Source of the DNA: Gammaproteobacteria bacterium
Lineage (GTDB): Bacteria > Pseudomonadota > Gammaproteobacteria > SZUA-140
Assembly: GCA_026994735.1 (NCBI GenBank)
Contig: JALWQD010000378.1
Span: 1 to 10,823, forward strand
Length of the DNA: 10,823 bases
Direction of reading: 5' to 3'
The translations under genes and the position numbers were made by a program. The notes beneath the pieces were generated by a model that did no database searches, was not told the origin of the DNA, and saw nothing but the letters and a program-made list of their open reading frames with translations. Shown piece by piece: positions 1 through 7,326 of this stretch. Position 1 is the first letter of the stretch. Each line of letters begins with the position of its first letter.

Positions 1-273
1 GATGGTAACCGTTGTCCACAACTAGCTATCCCTTGCCAGGCGGTTATCGGCGGTGATCGTTTGGTTGCCGCGATTTCAGCCGCTTCGATCATCGCCAAGG
101 TGGCTCGTGATGCCGAGATGGTTGCCCTTGATGATGATTACCCTGGCTATGGTTTGGCTCGCCACAAAGGATATCCGACAAAACAACACCTGGAGGCTTT
201 GCAAAGCCAGGGCGTGAGCCCTATCCATCGGCGCAGTTTTGCTCCGGTTCGACGTTTATTGGTTGAGGCTTGA
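1..273 (+). CDS. rnhB: Ribonuclease HII, C-terminal part (5' end outside window)
   Basis: RNase HII cuts the RNA strand of RNA:DNA hybrids in the cytoplasm and starts removal of single ribonucleotides misincorporated in DNA. Only the last 90 residues are present, because the frame is already open at base 1. The visible part begins DGNRCPQLAIPCQAVIGGD, then a segment rich in ISAASIIAKVARD, then the HKGYPTKQH and HRRSFAPVR motifs. These match the C-terminal half of the proteobacterial family in order and spacing. The ISAASIIAKV and RD segment carries late active-site residues of the family; the N-terminal catalytic acidic residues lie outside the window. The stop codon at 271-273 is followed 2 bp later by the dnaE start, so the two are very likely co-transcribed, as in many gammaproteobacteria. 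The identification is secure; only the start is unknown. Confidence 0.96.
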   Translation, partial: DGNRCPQLAIPCQAVIGGDRLVAAISAASIIAKVARDAEMVALDDDYPGYGLARHKGYPTKQHLEALQSQGVSPIHRRSFAPVRRLLVEA

Positions 274-275
274 CG

Positions 276-3200
276 ATGTCTTTTGTCCATCTCCATCTGC
301 ATAGTGAATATTCGCTCGTCGACAGCTGTATTCGCATCAAGCCGTTAGTCAAGGCTGTCGCTGCGGCCGGCATGACGGCTGTGGCACTCACTGATCATGT
401 CAACCTGTTTGCCATGGTCAAATTTTACCGTGCTGCCCAAGAGGCCGGTATCAAACCGATTATCGGCGCCGATATGTTATTGCAGGCAGACGATGGTCAA
501 GCAGAGCCCAGTCATCTGGTTCTGCTATGTCTCGACCGCGCGGGTTATCTGAATCTAAGTCGATTGATTACCCGCGCCTATGTTGAAGGCCAATCGTTGG
601 GGCAACCGCTGTTACGTCAAGAGTGGTTTGCCGGTGCCACGGATGGCCTGATAGCGTTGAGCGGTGTCACTGGTGATGTCGGCCAGGCTCTGCTCGACGG
701 CCGCAATGAGCAGGCAGTAACACTATTGCAGCGGTGGGTATCCGTGTTTCCTGATCGTTTTTATCTCGAAATTCAACGCACAGGCCGAGCCGCAGATGAA
801 CGGCATCTGCATGCTGTTGTTGACTTGGCTTATGCGCAAGGCGTGCCCGTTGTTGCCAGCAACGACACCCGTTTCCTGCGCCGCGATGAATTTGGGGCAC
901 ATGAAGCGCGTGTTTGTATTCATGACGGTCGTGTGCTTGATGATAGTCGTCGACCGCGCCTCTATAGTGAAGAACAGTATTTACGCTCACCTGGTGAAAT
1001 GGCTGAAATCTTTGCCGATATTCCCGAGGCCCTGGAGAATTCTGTCGAAATTGCTCGTCGCTGTACGCTTGAACTGACACTGGGGCAGAATGTCCTGCCT
1101 GATTTTCCATTGCCTGAAGGCGTCGATATCGAGACTTTTTTACGTCAGGAAGCGGAGCAAGGACTGGCGCGTCGACTGGCTGTGATTGCTGATCTTGATG
1201 AGGTCGGGCGGGCCGTCTATCAGCAACGGCTTGATCATGAACTCGGCGTTATCTGCGGCATGGGTTTTCCCGGCTACTTCCTGATTGTCGCCGATTTTAT
1301 TCGCTGGTCAAAAGAGAATGGTATTCCTGTTGGCCCTGGACGTGGTTCGGGGGCTGGCTCACTGGTCGCCTATGTGCTCGATATAACCGATCTTGATCCT
1401 ATCGCCTACGACCTGCTGTTTGAGCGTTTTCTCAATCCAGAACGCATATCGATGCCTGATTTTGATGTCGATTTCTGTATGGAGGGGCGTGACCGGGTTA
1501 TTGATTATGTTGCCCGTCGTTATGGCCGTGATCAGGTTTCACAAATCATTACCTATGGTTCCATGGCGGCGAAGGCTGTCGTTCGTGATGTCGGCCGTGT
1601 ATTAGGGCATCCCTATGGTTTTGTCGATCAACTGGCGAAGATGATCCCCTTCGATATAGGGATGACCTTGGACAAGGCGCTCGAGCAAGAAGAACTGCTC
1701 CGTGAGCGCTACCAGCAGGACGAAGAAGTCCGTACTCTGATTGATTTGGCCCGTAGTCTTGAAGGGCTGGCCCGGAATGCGGGAAAACATGCCGGTGGTG
1801 TTGTTATTGCGCCGTCAAAATTGACAGACTTTAGCCCCCTCTATTGTGAGCAGGGCAGTCCGGATCATACGGTTACCCAGTTTGACAAGAATGATATCGA
1901 GGCCGTTGGTCTGGTGAAATTCGATTTCCTGGGCTTGCGCACACTGACGATCATGGACTGGGCGGTACGAACGATTAACCAGCGGGCTGCAGAGGGTGAC
2001 GGCGAGACGTTGGACATCAACAGTGTGCCGACGGATGACGAAGCAAGTTTTTCACTTCTCAAGTCCTGCCAGACGACGGCAGTCTTTCAGCTTGAATCGC
2101 GCGGCATGAAGGATCTTATCAAACGTCTGCAGCCAGATAGTTTTGAAGACATTATTGCCCTTGTTGCCCTGTTCCGGCCGGGACCGTTGCAATCTGGAAT
2201 GGTCGATGACTTTATTGACCGGAAACATGGTCGCGCGAAGGTTATTTATCCCCACCCAGACCTTGAACCCATTCTGAAGCCGACATACGGGGTTATCCTC
2301 TATCAGGAACAGGTGATGCAGATTGCTCAAGTGCTGGCTGGTTACAGTCTTGGTCAGGCTGATTTATTGCGCCGGGCGATGGGCAAGAAAAAACCGGAAG
2401 AGATGGCCAAGCAGCGTGAGATCTTTCAGCAAGGTGCTGAAGGCCTCGGTGTCGACAAAGCCCTGGCCGCATCGATTTTTGATCTGATGGAGAAGTTTGC
2501 CGGTTATGGTTTTAATAAATCCCATTCGGCAGCCTATGCTCTGGTGTCTTATCAAACAGCCTGGCTAAAGACGCATCACCCGGCACCCTTTATGGCGGCT
2601 GTGTTGTCTGCTGACCTTGATAATACTGACAAGGTCGTGATGCTTATCGACGAATGTGCCGAGATGAAGTTGGTGATTGAGCCGCCGGATGTGAATAGCT
2701 GTGATTATGCGTTTACTGTCGCTGATGAAGAGACAATTCGTTATGGTCTGGGAGCGATTAAAGGGGTTGGTGAAGCCGCATTGGAGGCAATCATTGAAGA
2801 GCGTGTCAACCATGGCAGCTATGCGGATATTTTTGATCTCTGCCGGCGCATTGATCTGCGCAAGGCCAACCGCCGTGTGCTTGATGCCTTGATTCGCTCG
2901 GGAGCGCTGGACAGCCTGGATAAACATCGTGCACGACTGTGTTACCGACTGCCATTGGCTTTGCAGGCTGCTGAACGACATGCGCGTGATAGCGCCAGCG
3001 GCCAAAATGATCTTTTTGGCATAGCACCGGCAGCGTTGTTGCGACAAAGTACTCACAGGGATGATGATTGTGCTGAGGCAGCAGATGCTATTCCGGAATG
3101 GGAGGACGATGAGCGCCTGCGTGGTGAAAAGGAGACGCTGGGTCTTTATTTGACAGGACATCCGATTGAGCGTTATGCCGTTGATCTGAAAGCGATTGTC

Positions 3201-3740
3201 AGCCAGCGCATCCGTGATCTGCGTCCTGCAGGTGAAAAAAAGATGACTGTGGCGGGAATGGTTGTGGCTATTCGAACCATGAATAGTCGTCGTGGAGAGC
3301 GTATCGCCTTTGTGACGATTGATGATCGCAGTGGTCGTCTCGAAGTGGCCTTTTTTGGTGATGCTTACCAGGCCTGTCGGGAAGTACTGGCGAAAGACCG
3401 AATTATTGTTATTGTCGGTCCAGTTTCCATTGATGATCGTGATAATGTGCGGATGCGTGCAGAGCAGGCCTATGATATTGAACAAGCGCGGGCTGTCTTT
3501 GCCAAGCGTCTCGAACTCGACCTCCATGGCAGTGACGTTTCGGCTGACTTTATTGTCCGGTTGGCGGAGACTTTACGGCCCTTCAGTCCGGGGCCCTGTC
3601 CGGTGCAGGTCAATTATCGCAGCGGTGCAGCGCAAGCGAGCATGTTGCTGGGGAAAAATTGGGCAACGCAGCCTGCAGAAGAGCTTTTACAGCGGTTGCG
3701 TAAATTGACCCGTGATAAAGACGTGCGCATGGTCTACTGA
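276..3740 (+). CDS. dnaE: DNA polymerase III, alpha subunit
   Basis: This is the catalytic subunit of the replicative polymerase holoenzyme, with 1154 residues, close to the 1160 of E. coli. The ATG at 276 is preferred because GAGG at 265-268 sits 7 bases upstream and the protein then begins MSFVHLHLHSEYS; a TTG two codons earlier lies inside the rnhB stop region. The domains in order are an N-terminal PHP domain (about 1-275), then the polymerase palm with the loop PGRGSGAGS (354-362). The catalytic aspartates are visible in PDFDVDF (D397, D399) and in KFDFLGLRTLT (D550). Fingers with RPGPLQSGM follow, then a helix-hairpin-helix region (about 820-840). A clamp-binding motif QNDLF (910-914) corresponds to E. 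coli QADMF. An OB-fold (about 988-1060) and a C-terminal domain complete it. The PHP domain keeps H7, D16 and H41, positions where E. coli differs in two of three. Downstream accA is absent. Confidence 0.98.
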   Translation: MSFVHLHLHSEYSLVDSCIRIKPLVKAVAAAGMTAVALTDHVNLFAMVKFYRAAQEAGIKPIIGADMLLQADDGQAEPSHLVLLCLDRAGYLNLSRLITRAYVEGQSLGQPLLRQEWFAGATDGLIALSGVTGDVGQALLDGRNEQAVTLLQRWVSVFPDRFYLEIQRTGRAADERHLHAVVDLAYAQGVPVVASNDTRFLRRDEFGAHEARVCIHDGRVLDDSRRPRLYSEEQYLRSPGEMAEIFADIPEALENSVEIARRCTLELTLGQNVLPDFPLPEGVDIETFLRQEAEQGLARRLAVIADLDEVGRAVYQQRLDHELGVICGMGFPGYFLIVADFIRWSKENGIPVGPGRGSGAGSLVAYVLDITDLDPIAYDLLFERFLNPERISMPDFDVDFCMEGRDRVIDYVARRYGRDQVSQIITYGSMAAKAVVRDVGRVLGHPYGFVDQLAKMIPFDIGMTLDKALEQEELLRERYQQDEEVRTLIDLARSLEGLARNAGKHAGGVVIAPSKLTDFSPLYCEQGSPDHTVTQFDKNDIEAVGLVKFDFLGLRTLTIMDWAVRTINQRAAEGDGETLDINSVPTDDEASFSLLKSCQTTAVFQLESRGMKDLIKRLQPDSFEDIIALVALFRPGPLQSGMVDDFIDRKHGRAKVIYPHPDLEPILKPTYGVILYQEQVMQIAQVLAGYSLGQADLLRRAMGKKKPEEMAKQREIFQQGAEGLGVDKALAASIFDLMEKFAGYGFNKSHSAAYALVSYQTAWLKTHHPAPFMAAVLSADLDNTDKVVMLIDECAEMKLVIEPPDVNSCDYAFTVADEETIRYGLGAIKGVGEAALEAIIEERVNHGSYADIFDLCRRIDLRKANRRVLDALIRSGALDSLDKHRARLCYRLPLALQAAERHARDSASGQNDLFGIAPAALLRQSTHRDDDCAEAADAIPEWEDDERLRGEKETLGLYLTGHPIERYAVDLKAIVSQRIRDLRPAGEKKMTVAGMVVAIRTMNSRRGERIAFVTIDDRSGRLEVAFFGDAYQACREVLAKDRIIVIVGPVSIDDRDNVRMRAEQAYDIEQARAVFAKRLELDLHGSDVSADFIVRLAETLRPFSPGPCPVQVNYRSGAAQASMLLGKNWATQPAEELLQRLRKLTRDKDVRMVY

Positions 3741-4096
3741 AAACGCTTGCTTGAGCGTATGGATAAAATCGTCGACAATCTGCGGGTCATGTCGTGCGAA
3801 GACGGGGTGGACGCAGAACGATCGCGGCAAAAGGAGTCAGTTGCGGTGTACACGAGGTGTTTTGCGACAGGATGTGCAAAAACAATCCCGGGGTAACGGT
3901 GTCTTCGGCTTGCTGCCTTGCTGCAGGAAATTACCGTTATACTTGAATGGACAGGGCCGGATTGATTATGAGGCTGATGGCGAGCACTTTTTGATATCGT
4001 TGAAAGATAGCTTATTGCTGGCTAAGGACGCGGTTAATCGTCTCCGGTCGGGATTTCGGTGTGCAGAAATGGGTTAAAATTCAAGCAGGACTGCCA
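3741..4096. other. 356-bp spacer between dnaE and the transporter, no recognised gene
   Basis: No confident gene is visible here. A plus-strand frame starting at GTG 3712 inside dnaE runs to 4077 (121 codons), but its first half is rich in Cys, Trp and Ser, typical of an antisense or non-coding frame, and it has no ribosome binding site. On the minus strand one frame stays open from about 4019 to the dnaE stop. Another gives a protein-like segment (3686-3829) that includes the stretch VHPVFARHDPQIVDDFIHTL, but it begins after a stop, has no ATG, and runs about 55 bp into dnaE. Neither resembles AccA, TilS or SmpB. A short hairpin lies just after dnaE (3743-3747 with 3754-3758) but has no T-run. 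A TATACT at 3938-3943 and a TTAAAAT at 4074-4080 are possible -10 boxes, both with poor -35 partners. The stretch may be a decayed gene plus the promoter region of the transporter operon. Confidence 0.5.
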
Positions 4097-5479
4097 ATGG
4101 TTGGGGGGAGTATGGGCGCAGCGAAACAAACCAGTATTCATGGCCAGTGGTCATCTAAGTGGGTATTCGTTCTTGCCGCGACGGGGTCTGCTGTCGGTCT
4201 TGGCAATATCTGGAAGTTTCCCTATATAACCGGTGAGAATGGTGGCGGTGCCTTTGTGCTTGTCTATCTTCTTTGTATTGTGGCTATTGGTTTGCCGATT
4301 ATGATGGCCGAGATTATGCTCGGTCGTCATGGCCGCCAAAGCCCGATAAATACGATGCGTCTGCTGGCTGAAAAGGCCAAAGCCCATCCTGCTTGGCAGT
4401 ATCTGGGCTGGATGGGGGTGTTGGCCGGTTTTTTGATTCTTTCCTACTACAGTGTTATCGCTGGTTGGGCACTGTCCTATGTTATGAAGAGTATCAGCGG
4501 TGCTTTTGTCGCCGCTTCGGCTGCCGATGTTGAAGACATTTTTTCGCAACTGACAGGGAGCCCTGTAAAACTGTTGTTCTGGCATTCACTGTTTATTCTG
4601 ATGACCATGGCTGTTGTCGCTCGTGGTGTCAGAGGCGGGCTGGAGAAAGCCGTGCGTTTTCTGATGCCGGCCCTGTTTGCCATTCTGCTGGTTCTTGTCG
4701 GCTATGCGATGACGACAGGAGAGTATTTCTTTCAGGGTATAACCTTTTTATTTGCTCCGGATTTTTCCCGACTGACGGGCGCGGGTGTTCTGATCGCCAT
4801 GGGGCACGCCTTTTTCACTCTTAGCCTGGGTATGGGGGCGATCATGGTTTATGGTTCCTATATGCCTCAGAATGCATCCATTACAGCGACATCACTGGCC
4901 ATCGTTGGCGCTGATACTGTTGTGGCCTTATTGGCCGGGATGGCAATCTTCCCTATTGTTTTTGCCAATGGTCTGGCTCCTGGCGCTGGCCCCGGGCTTA
5001 TTTTTCAGACGCTGCCAGTAGCCTTTGGTCAAATGCCGGGCGGTATCTTTTTTGCCAGCCTTTTCTTTTTATTGTTGGTTTTTGCTGCCTGGACCTCAGC
5101 TATTTCATTAATTGAACCGGCGGTTGCCTGGCTGGTTGAAAATCATGGCATGAGTCGTCTACGTGCCTCTGTCTGGGCTGGCCTGGTGACCTGGCTTGTT
5201 GGTCTGGGCACTGTCTTTTCATTTAATCTGGCGAGTGACTGGACTCTGTTTGGCAAGACTTTTTTTGACTTGCTTGACTTTTTGACGGCCAATATCATGT
5301 TGCCATTGGGCGGTTTGTTGATCGCTGTTTTTTGTGGTTGGGTTTTTTTTGCGGGTGAGAGTGTTGCTGAATTAGCCACACGGCCCTGGCTGTATTCAAG
5401 TTGGCGCTTTCTGTTGCGTTATATCAGTCCGGCGGCGGTCGTTGTCGTTTTTCTGCAGGCTATCGGTGTCCTTGGCTGA
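4097..5479 (+). CDS. Sodium-dependent transporter of the SNF (neurotransmitter:sodium symporter, LeuT-like) family
   Basis: This inner-membrane permease is expected to couple Na+ entry to uptake of an amino acid or related amine; the substrate cannot be read from the sequence. It has 460 residues and is highly hydrophobic. That length suits the 11-12 helix bacterial members, and it is shorter than LeuT. The first helix carries the family signature GSAVGLGNIWKFPY followed by GENGGGAF. By alignment with LeuT, G30 and V33 fall at the Na2 site and A32 and N37 at the Na1 site. Helix 6 shows FFTLSLGMGAI and helix 8 shows AAWTSAIS, whose Thr and Ser match the LeuT Na2 ligands. ATG 4097 is chosen because AGGA (4087-4090) lies 6 bases upstream. 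The in-frame ATGs at 4061 (no clear ribosome binding site) and 4112 (G-rich motif only 1 base away) are alternatives. The stop is 1 base before ratA, implying translational coupling. Confidence 0.93.
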   Translation: MVGGSMGAAKQTSIHGQWSSKWVFVLAATGSAVGLGNIWKFPYITGENGGGAFVLVYLLCIVAIGLPIMMAEIMLGRHGRQSPINTMRLLAEKAKAHPAWQYLGWMGVLAGFLILSYYSVIAGWALSYVMKSISGAFVAASAADVEDIFSQLTGSPVKLLFWHSLFILMTMAVVARGVRGGLEKAVRFLMPALFAILLVLVGYAMTTGEYFFQGITFLFAPDFSRLTGAGVLIAMGHAFFTLSLGMGAIMVYGSYMPQNASITATSLAIVGADTVVALLAGMAIFPIVFANGLAPGAGPGLIFQTLPVAFGQMPGGIFFASLFFLLLVFAAWTSAISLIEPAVAWLVENHGMSRLRASVWAGLVTWLVGLGTVFSFNLASDWTLFGKTFFDLLDFLTANIMLPLGGLLIAVFCGWVFFAGESVAELATRPWLYSSWRFLLRYISPAAVVVVFLQAIGVLG

Positions 5480-5480
5480 G

Positions 5481-5912
5481 ATGGCACATGTTGGAAAAAC
5501 AGCCATTGTACCGTTTAGTGCAGGGCAAATGTATCGCCTGGTCAATAATATAGAGGACTATCCGAAGTTTCTTCCGGCTTGCCGCCAGACCTGGCTGCAT
5601 GAGCAGTCGGAAGAAGAAATAGTGGCGACCATTGCGCTTCAGAAAGGGCCTGTCAAATTATCGTTTACAACCCGCAATCGGCTCACCTTTGAGCGAGAGA
5701 TTGATATGCGTCTTGAACGTGGCCCGTTTCGGCGCTTCGAGGGTGTCTGGTCATTCAAGCCGCTGACAGAGGAGGCCAGCCGAGTGGCTTTGGAACTGGA
5801 GTATGAGTTTGCCAACCCGATCCTGAAGGCAACGGCAGGCAAGGTCTTTGCTCTTGTTGCCGAGTCACTGGTTGATGCTTTTTGTTTACGTGCGAGAGAG
5901 GTTTATGGGTAA
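5481..5912 (+). CDS. ratA: RatA/Coq10-like START-domain protein
   Basis: This 143-residue protein is the size of E. coli RatA (PasT, YfjG). That protein has been described as blocking 70S ribosome assembly by binding the 50S subunit, and the same fold is shared with Coq10, a polyketide or quinone-binding respiratory chaperone. Which role applies here cannot be read from sequence. Visible family features are an N-terminal strand KTAIVPFSAGQMY, VNNIEDYPKFLPAC, the central LSFTTRNRLTFER, a GPFRRFEGVWSF segment and the C-terminal helix ending FCLRAREVYG. The start at 5481 follows the transporter stop by one base and fits the family N-terminus; the longer in-frame ATG at 5442 lies inside the transporter and would add 13 unrelated residues. 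The ribosome binding site is poor, so translation probably depends on the upstream gene. The last 8 bases overlap ratB. In E. coli and Pseudomonas the neighbour on the 5' side is smpB; here it is the transporter. Confidence 0.92.
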   Translation: MAHVGKTAIVPFSAGQMYRLVNNIEDYPKFLPACRQTWLHEQSEEEIVATIALQKGPVKLSFTTRNRLTFEREIDMRLERGPFRRFEGVWSFKPLTEEASRVALELEYEFANPILKATAGKVFALVAESLVDAFCLRAREVYG

Positions 5913-6243
5913 TAAGGAACGTATTGAGGTTGAGGTTGCTTATGCACTGCCGGGAAAGCAGATTATTATCCCGGTCAGTATCGTGAGTGGTGGTACAGCC
6001 CTTGATGCTGTTAGTCATTCCGGTATTCAGGAGTCTTTCCCCGAGCTTGATCTTGAGAGTGGCAAGATCAAGCTCGGGATTTTTGGTAAGATCTGTAAAC
6101 CCAGTAAAGAACTCAACAAAGGTGATCGTGTCGAAATTTATCGGCCGCTAATCGCTGATCCGAAGGAAGTCCGCCGGCAGCGTGCTGCCGAGGGAAAACA
6201 AATGAAGAAAGGGGGGGGAGATATTGAGGTGGCCAAGCAATGA
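5905..6243 (+). CDS. ratB: RatB/RnfH family ubiquitin-like protein (UPF0125)
   Basis: This small soluble protein of 112 residues has a predicted beta-grasp (ubiquitin-like) fold and belongs to the RnfH/UPF0125 family. It was proposed as the antitoxin partner of RatA (PasI in some strains), but this role is disputed and the molecular function is not settled. The sequence shows IEVEVAYALPGKQ at the N-terminus. It then shows the family pattern TALDAVSHSGI, IKLGIFGKICK and GDRVEIYRPLIADPKEVRRQRA, which is diagnostic. ATG 5905 lies inside the 3' end of ratA (8-bp overlap) with a purine-rich GAGAGAGG directly upstream, so coupled translation is expected. After the conserved core the tail is short, basic and Gly-rich, and it contains a run of eight G bases (6211-6218) where length changes would alter the C-terminus. 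Confidence 0.93.
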   Translation: MGNKERIEVEVAYALPGKQIIIPVSIVSGGTALDAVSHSGIQESFPELDLESGKIKLGIFGKICKPSKELNKGDRVEIYRPLIADPKEVRRQRAAEGKQMKKGGGDIEVAKQ

Positions 6244-6315
6244 TGTTATTGGCGGTTGCAGCACCTGTCTGACAGGCGATAAAACGTCATCTTGTCAGTG
6301 CAGTCGCCCCCTGTT

Positions 6316-6624
6316 TCAGGGCTGCTCGTTGTCTATGCGCTGGAGAATCGTGCCTTCAAAATAGAGTGTCAGGTGCTGACGGCTTGTGTTGCCATTTTTG
6401 TCTTCAAGAGAATAGATGTAATCCCAGCGGCCATTATGGAATGGGTCACGTATTGGAGGCTCTCCGAGCAGGAAGATGACCTGCTCATCCCGCATTCCGG
6501 GTTTTAGTTTAACGATATCCTCCGTTTTCATAATGACGCCTTGCTGAATTTCAAGGTGGTGAAGGGAACAGGCACCGAGCAGCATGCTTATTACAAGCAT
6601 CGCTGTAAGGATTAAGACTTTCAT
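6316..6624 (-). CDS. bamE: Outer membrane protein assembly factor BamE (SmpA/OmlA lipoprotein)
   Basis: BamE is the small lipoprotein of the BAM complex that helps fold beta-barrel proteins into the outer membrane from the periplasmic side. The 102-residue product starts with a short basic N-terminus and hydrophobic signal, then the lipobox LGAC with the lipidated Cys at position 19. The mature part shows the family motifs HHLEIQQG, KLKPGMRDEQV, LLGEPPIRDPFH and RWDYIYS. The ATG at 6622-6624 is preferred; an upstream in-frame TTG at 6628-6630 would add only two residues. A GGCGG lies 9 bases before this ATG on the minus strand. The gene converges on ratB with 72 bp between stops and is divergent from fur. 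This is the arrangement known for omlA/fur in Pseudomonas and Xanthomonas. Confidence 0.95.
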   Translation of the reverse strand: MKVLILTAMLVISMLLGACSLHHLEIQQGVIMKTEDIVKLKPGMRDEQVIFLLGEPPIRDPFHNGRWDYIYSLEDKNGNTSRQHLTLYFEGTILQRIDNEQP

Positions 6625-6654
6625 ATGCAATGACCGCCAAGAGATAGATTGATT
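6625..6654. promoter_or_regulatory. 30-bp divergent bamE/fur start region
   Basis: Only 30 bp separate the two divergent start codons. Both ribosome binding sites must lie in it: GGCGG facing bamE and AAGAGA facing fur. There is too little room for two -35/-10 promoters, so the promoters must lie within the opposing coding regions or the transcripts must overlap at their 5' ends. A CATAAT facing bamE (6652-6657, overlapping the fur start codon) is a possible -10 box, but I find no good -35 partner. For fur, TTACAA (6591-6596) with TAAGAC (6613-6618) inside bamE is a weak candidate. No convincing Fur box is seen. Confidence 0.5.
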
Positions 6655-7122
6655 ATGGCCAAGGTTACTACAAACGCCCCCTCATCGGCCACGGATAGTC
6701 AGGTCGGACAGACAGATCTTCGTCGTGCCGGACTTAAAGTGACGCACCCACGGTTGCGCATTCTCCATGTTCTTGAGCACAGTGAGAAGCGCCACCTGAC
6801 CGCAGAGGATGTTTATCGTCAGCTTTTGCAGCAAGGGGAGGATGCCGGTTTAACGACCATTTACCGGGTCCTGACCCAGTTTGAAACGGCAGGACTTGTG
6901 GTGCGTCACAATTTTGGTGAGGGCCGCTCCGTTTTTGAACTTGACAAGGGCGAGCATCACGATCATTTATTATGTGTTGCCTGTGGGCAGGTGGAAGAGT
7001 TTATTGATGATGTTATCGAAAAACGTCAGCGCGAAGTGGCAGCTGAGAAAGGTTATGAAATGACAGACCATTATCTGCATATCTACGGTATCTGTGCCGC
7101 ATGCCGTGACAAACAAAAGTGA
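6655..7122 (+). CDS. fur: Ferric uptake regulator Fur
   Basis: Fur is an iron-dependent dimeric transcription factor that, with Fe2+, represses iron acquisition genes. The 155-residue product has the N-terminal winged-helix domain (LRRAGLKVTHPRLRIL, then HLTAEDVYRQL and the recognition region GLTTIYRVLTQFE). The C-terminal dimerisation and metal domain shows HHDH at 101-104, a first CxxC at C107/C110, histidines H139 and H142, and a second CxxC at C147/C150. Both Cys pairs present suggests a structural zinc site. The N-terminus is about 20 residues longer than in E. coli Fur and is Ser/Thr-rich; no later ATG would shorten it sensibly. ATG 6655 follows AAGAGA at moderate distance; an in-frame TTG at 6649 is less likely. 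Zur and PerR share the fold, but the HHDH pattern, the length and the bamE neighbour favour Fur. Confidence 0.95.
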   Translation: MAKVTTNAPSSATDSQVGQTDLRRAGLKVTHPRLRILHVLEHSEKRHLTAEDVYRQLLQQGEDAGLTTIYRVLTQFETAGLVVRHNFGEGRSVFELDKGEHHDHLLCVACGQVEEFIDDVIEKRQREVAAEKGYEMTDHYLHIYGICAACRDKQK

Positions 7123-7326
7123 TCTGTTGGTGTCGTATGGAAGGCTGTGCTTGATTCTGGCACACCGGGTCTGAAGAGCTAGGCAATCGATATAGCCAAG
7201 CCTTAATAGCATGCCAGGCATGGCTGCTGTCAGTATTGCCGCGAATGAGTGACTTCGGGACGCCCTGAATATTGTTTCGCCGCTGTTCTTTATGTCTGAC
7301 AGTAGCGGCTGTTTGCTGGCTAAATA
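7123..7326. other. Spacer between fur and the rpsB promoter, no gene seen
   Basis: This 204-bp stretch holds no credible open reading frame with a ribosome binding site, and no tRNA-like sequence. Two inverted repeats are present. The first is a 13-bp perfect palindrome with a single central base (CATGCC-A-GGCATG, 7210-7222). The second is a 6-bp stem, GCCGCT (7279-7284) with AGCGGC (7304-7309), around a 19-base loop and followed by TGTTTG. The second could be a weak terminator for fur, but the T-run is poor. In many gammaproteobacteria rpsB is flanked by map and glnD; neither is present here. Confidence 0.5.

Noticed and set aside
2565..3527. A 320-codon minus-strand open frame inside dnaE
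   Set aside because: It lies entirely antisense to conserved polymerase sequence, has no recognisable domain, and its composition is what the dnaE codon bias produces on the opposite strand.
3712..4077. A 121-codon plus-strand frame from GTG 3712 as a gene
   Set aside because: It starts inside dnaE without a ribosome binding site, and its first half is rich in Cys, Trp and Ser with no recognisable motif. It is covered as part of the unexplained spacer instead.
3741..4096. tmRNA (ssrA) or smpB in the dnaE-transporter gap
   Set aside because: The length is similar to tmRNA and ratA usually neighbours smpB, but neither the conserved tmRNA ends nor any SmpB-like frame is present.
6264..6276. 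13-bp palindrome CCTGTC-T-GACAGG between ratB and bamE
   Set aside because: There is no T-run on either strand, and palindromes of this size are expected a few times by chance in 10 kb.
6311..6324. Small CCCTG/CAGGG hairpin at the bamE stop as a bidirectional terminator
   Set aside because: The 5-bp stem has no following T-run in either direction and overlaps the bamE coding end.
6639..6657. A Fur box before fur (autoregulation)
   Set aside because: The best alignment to the 19-bp consensus gives only about 10 matches, mostly A/T, which is not convincing.
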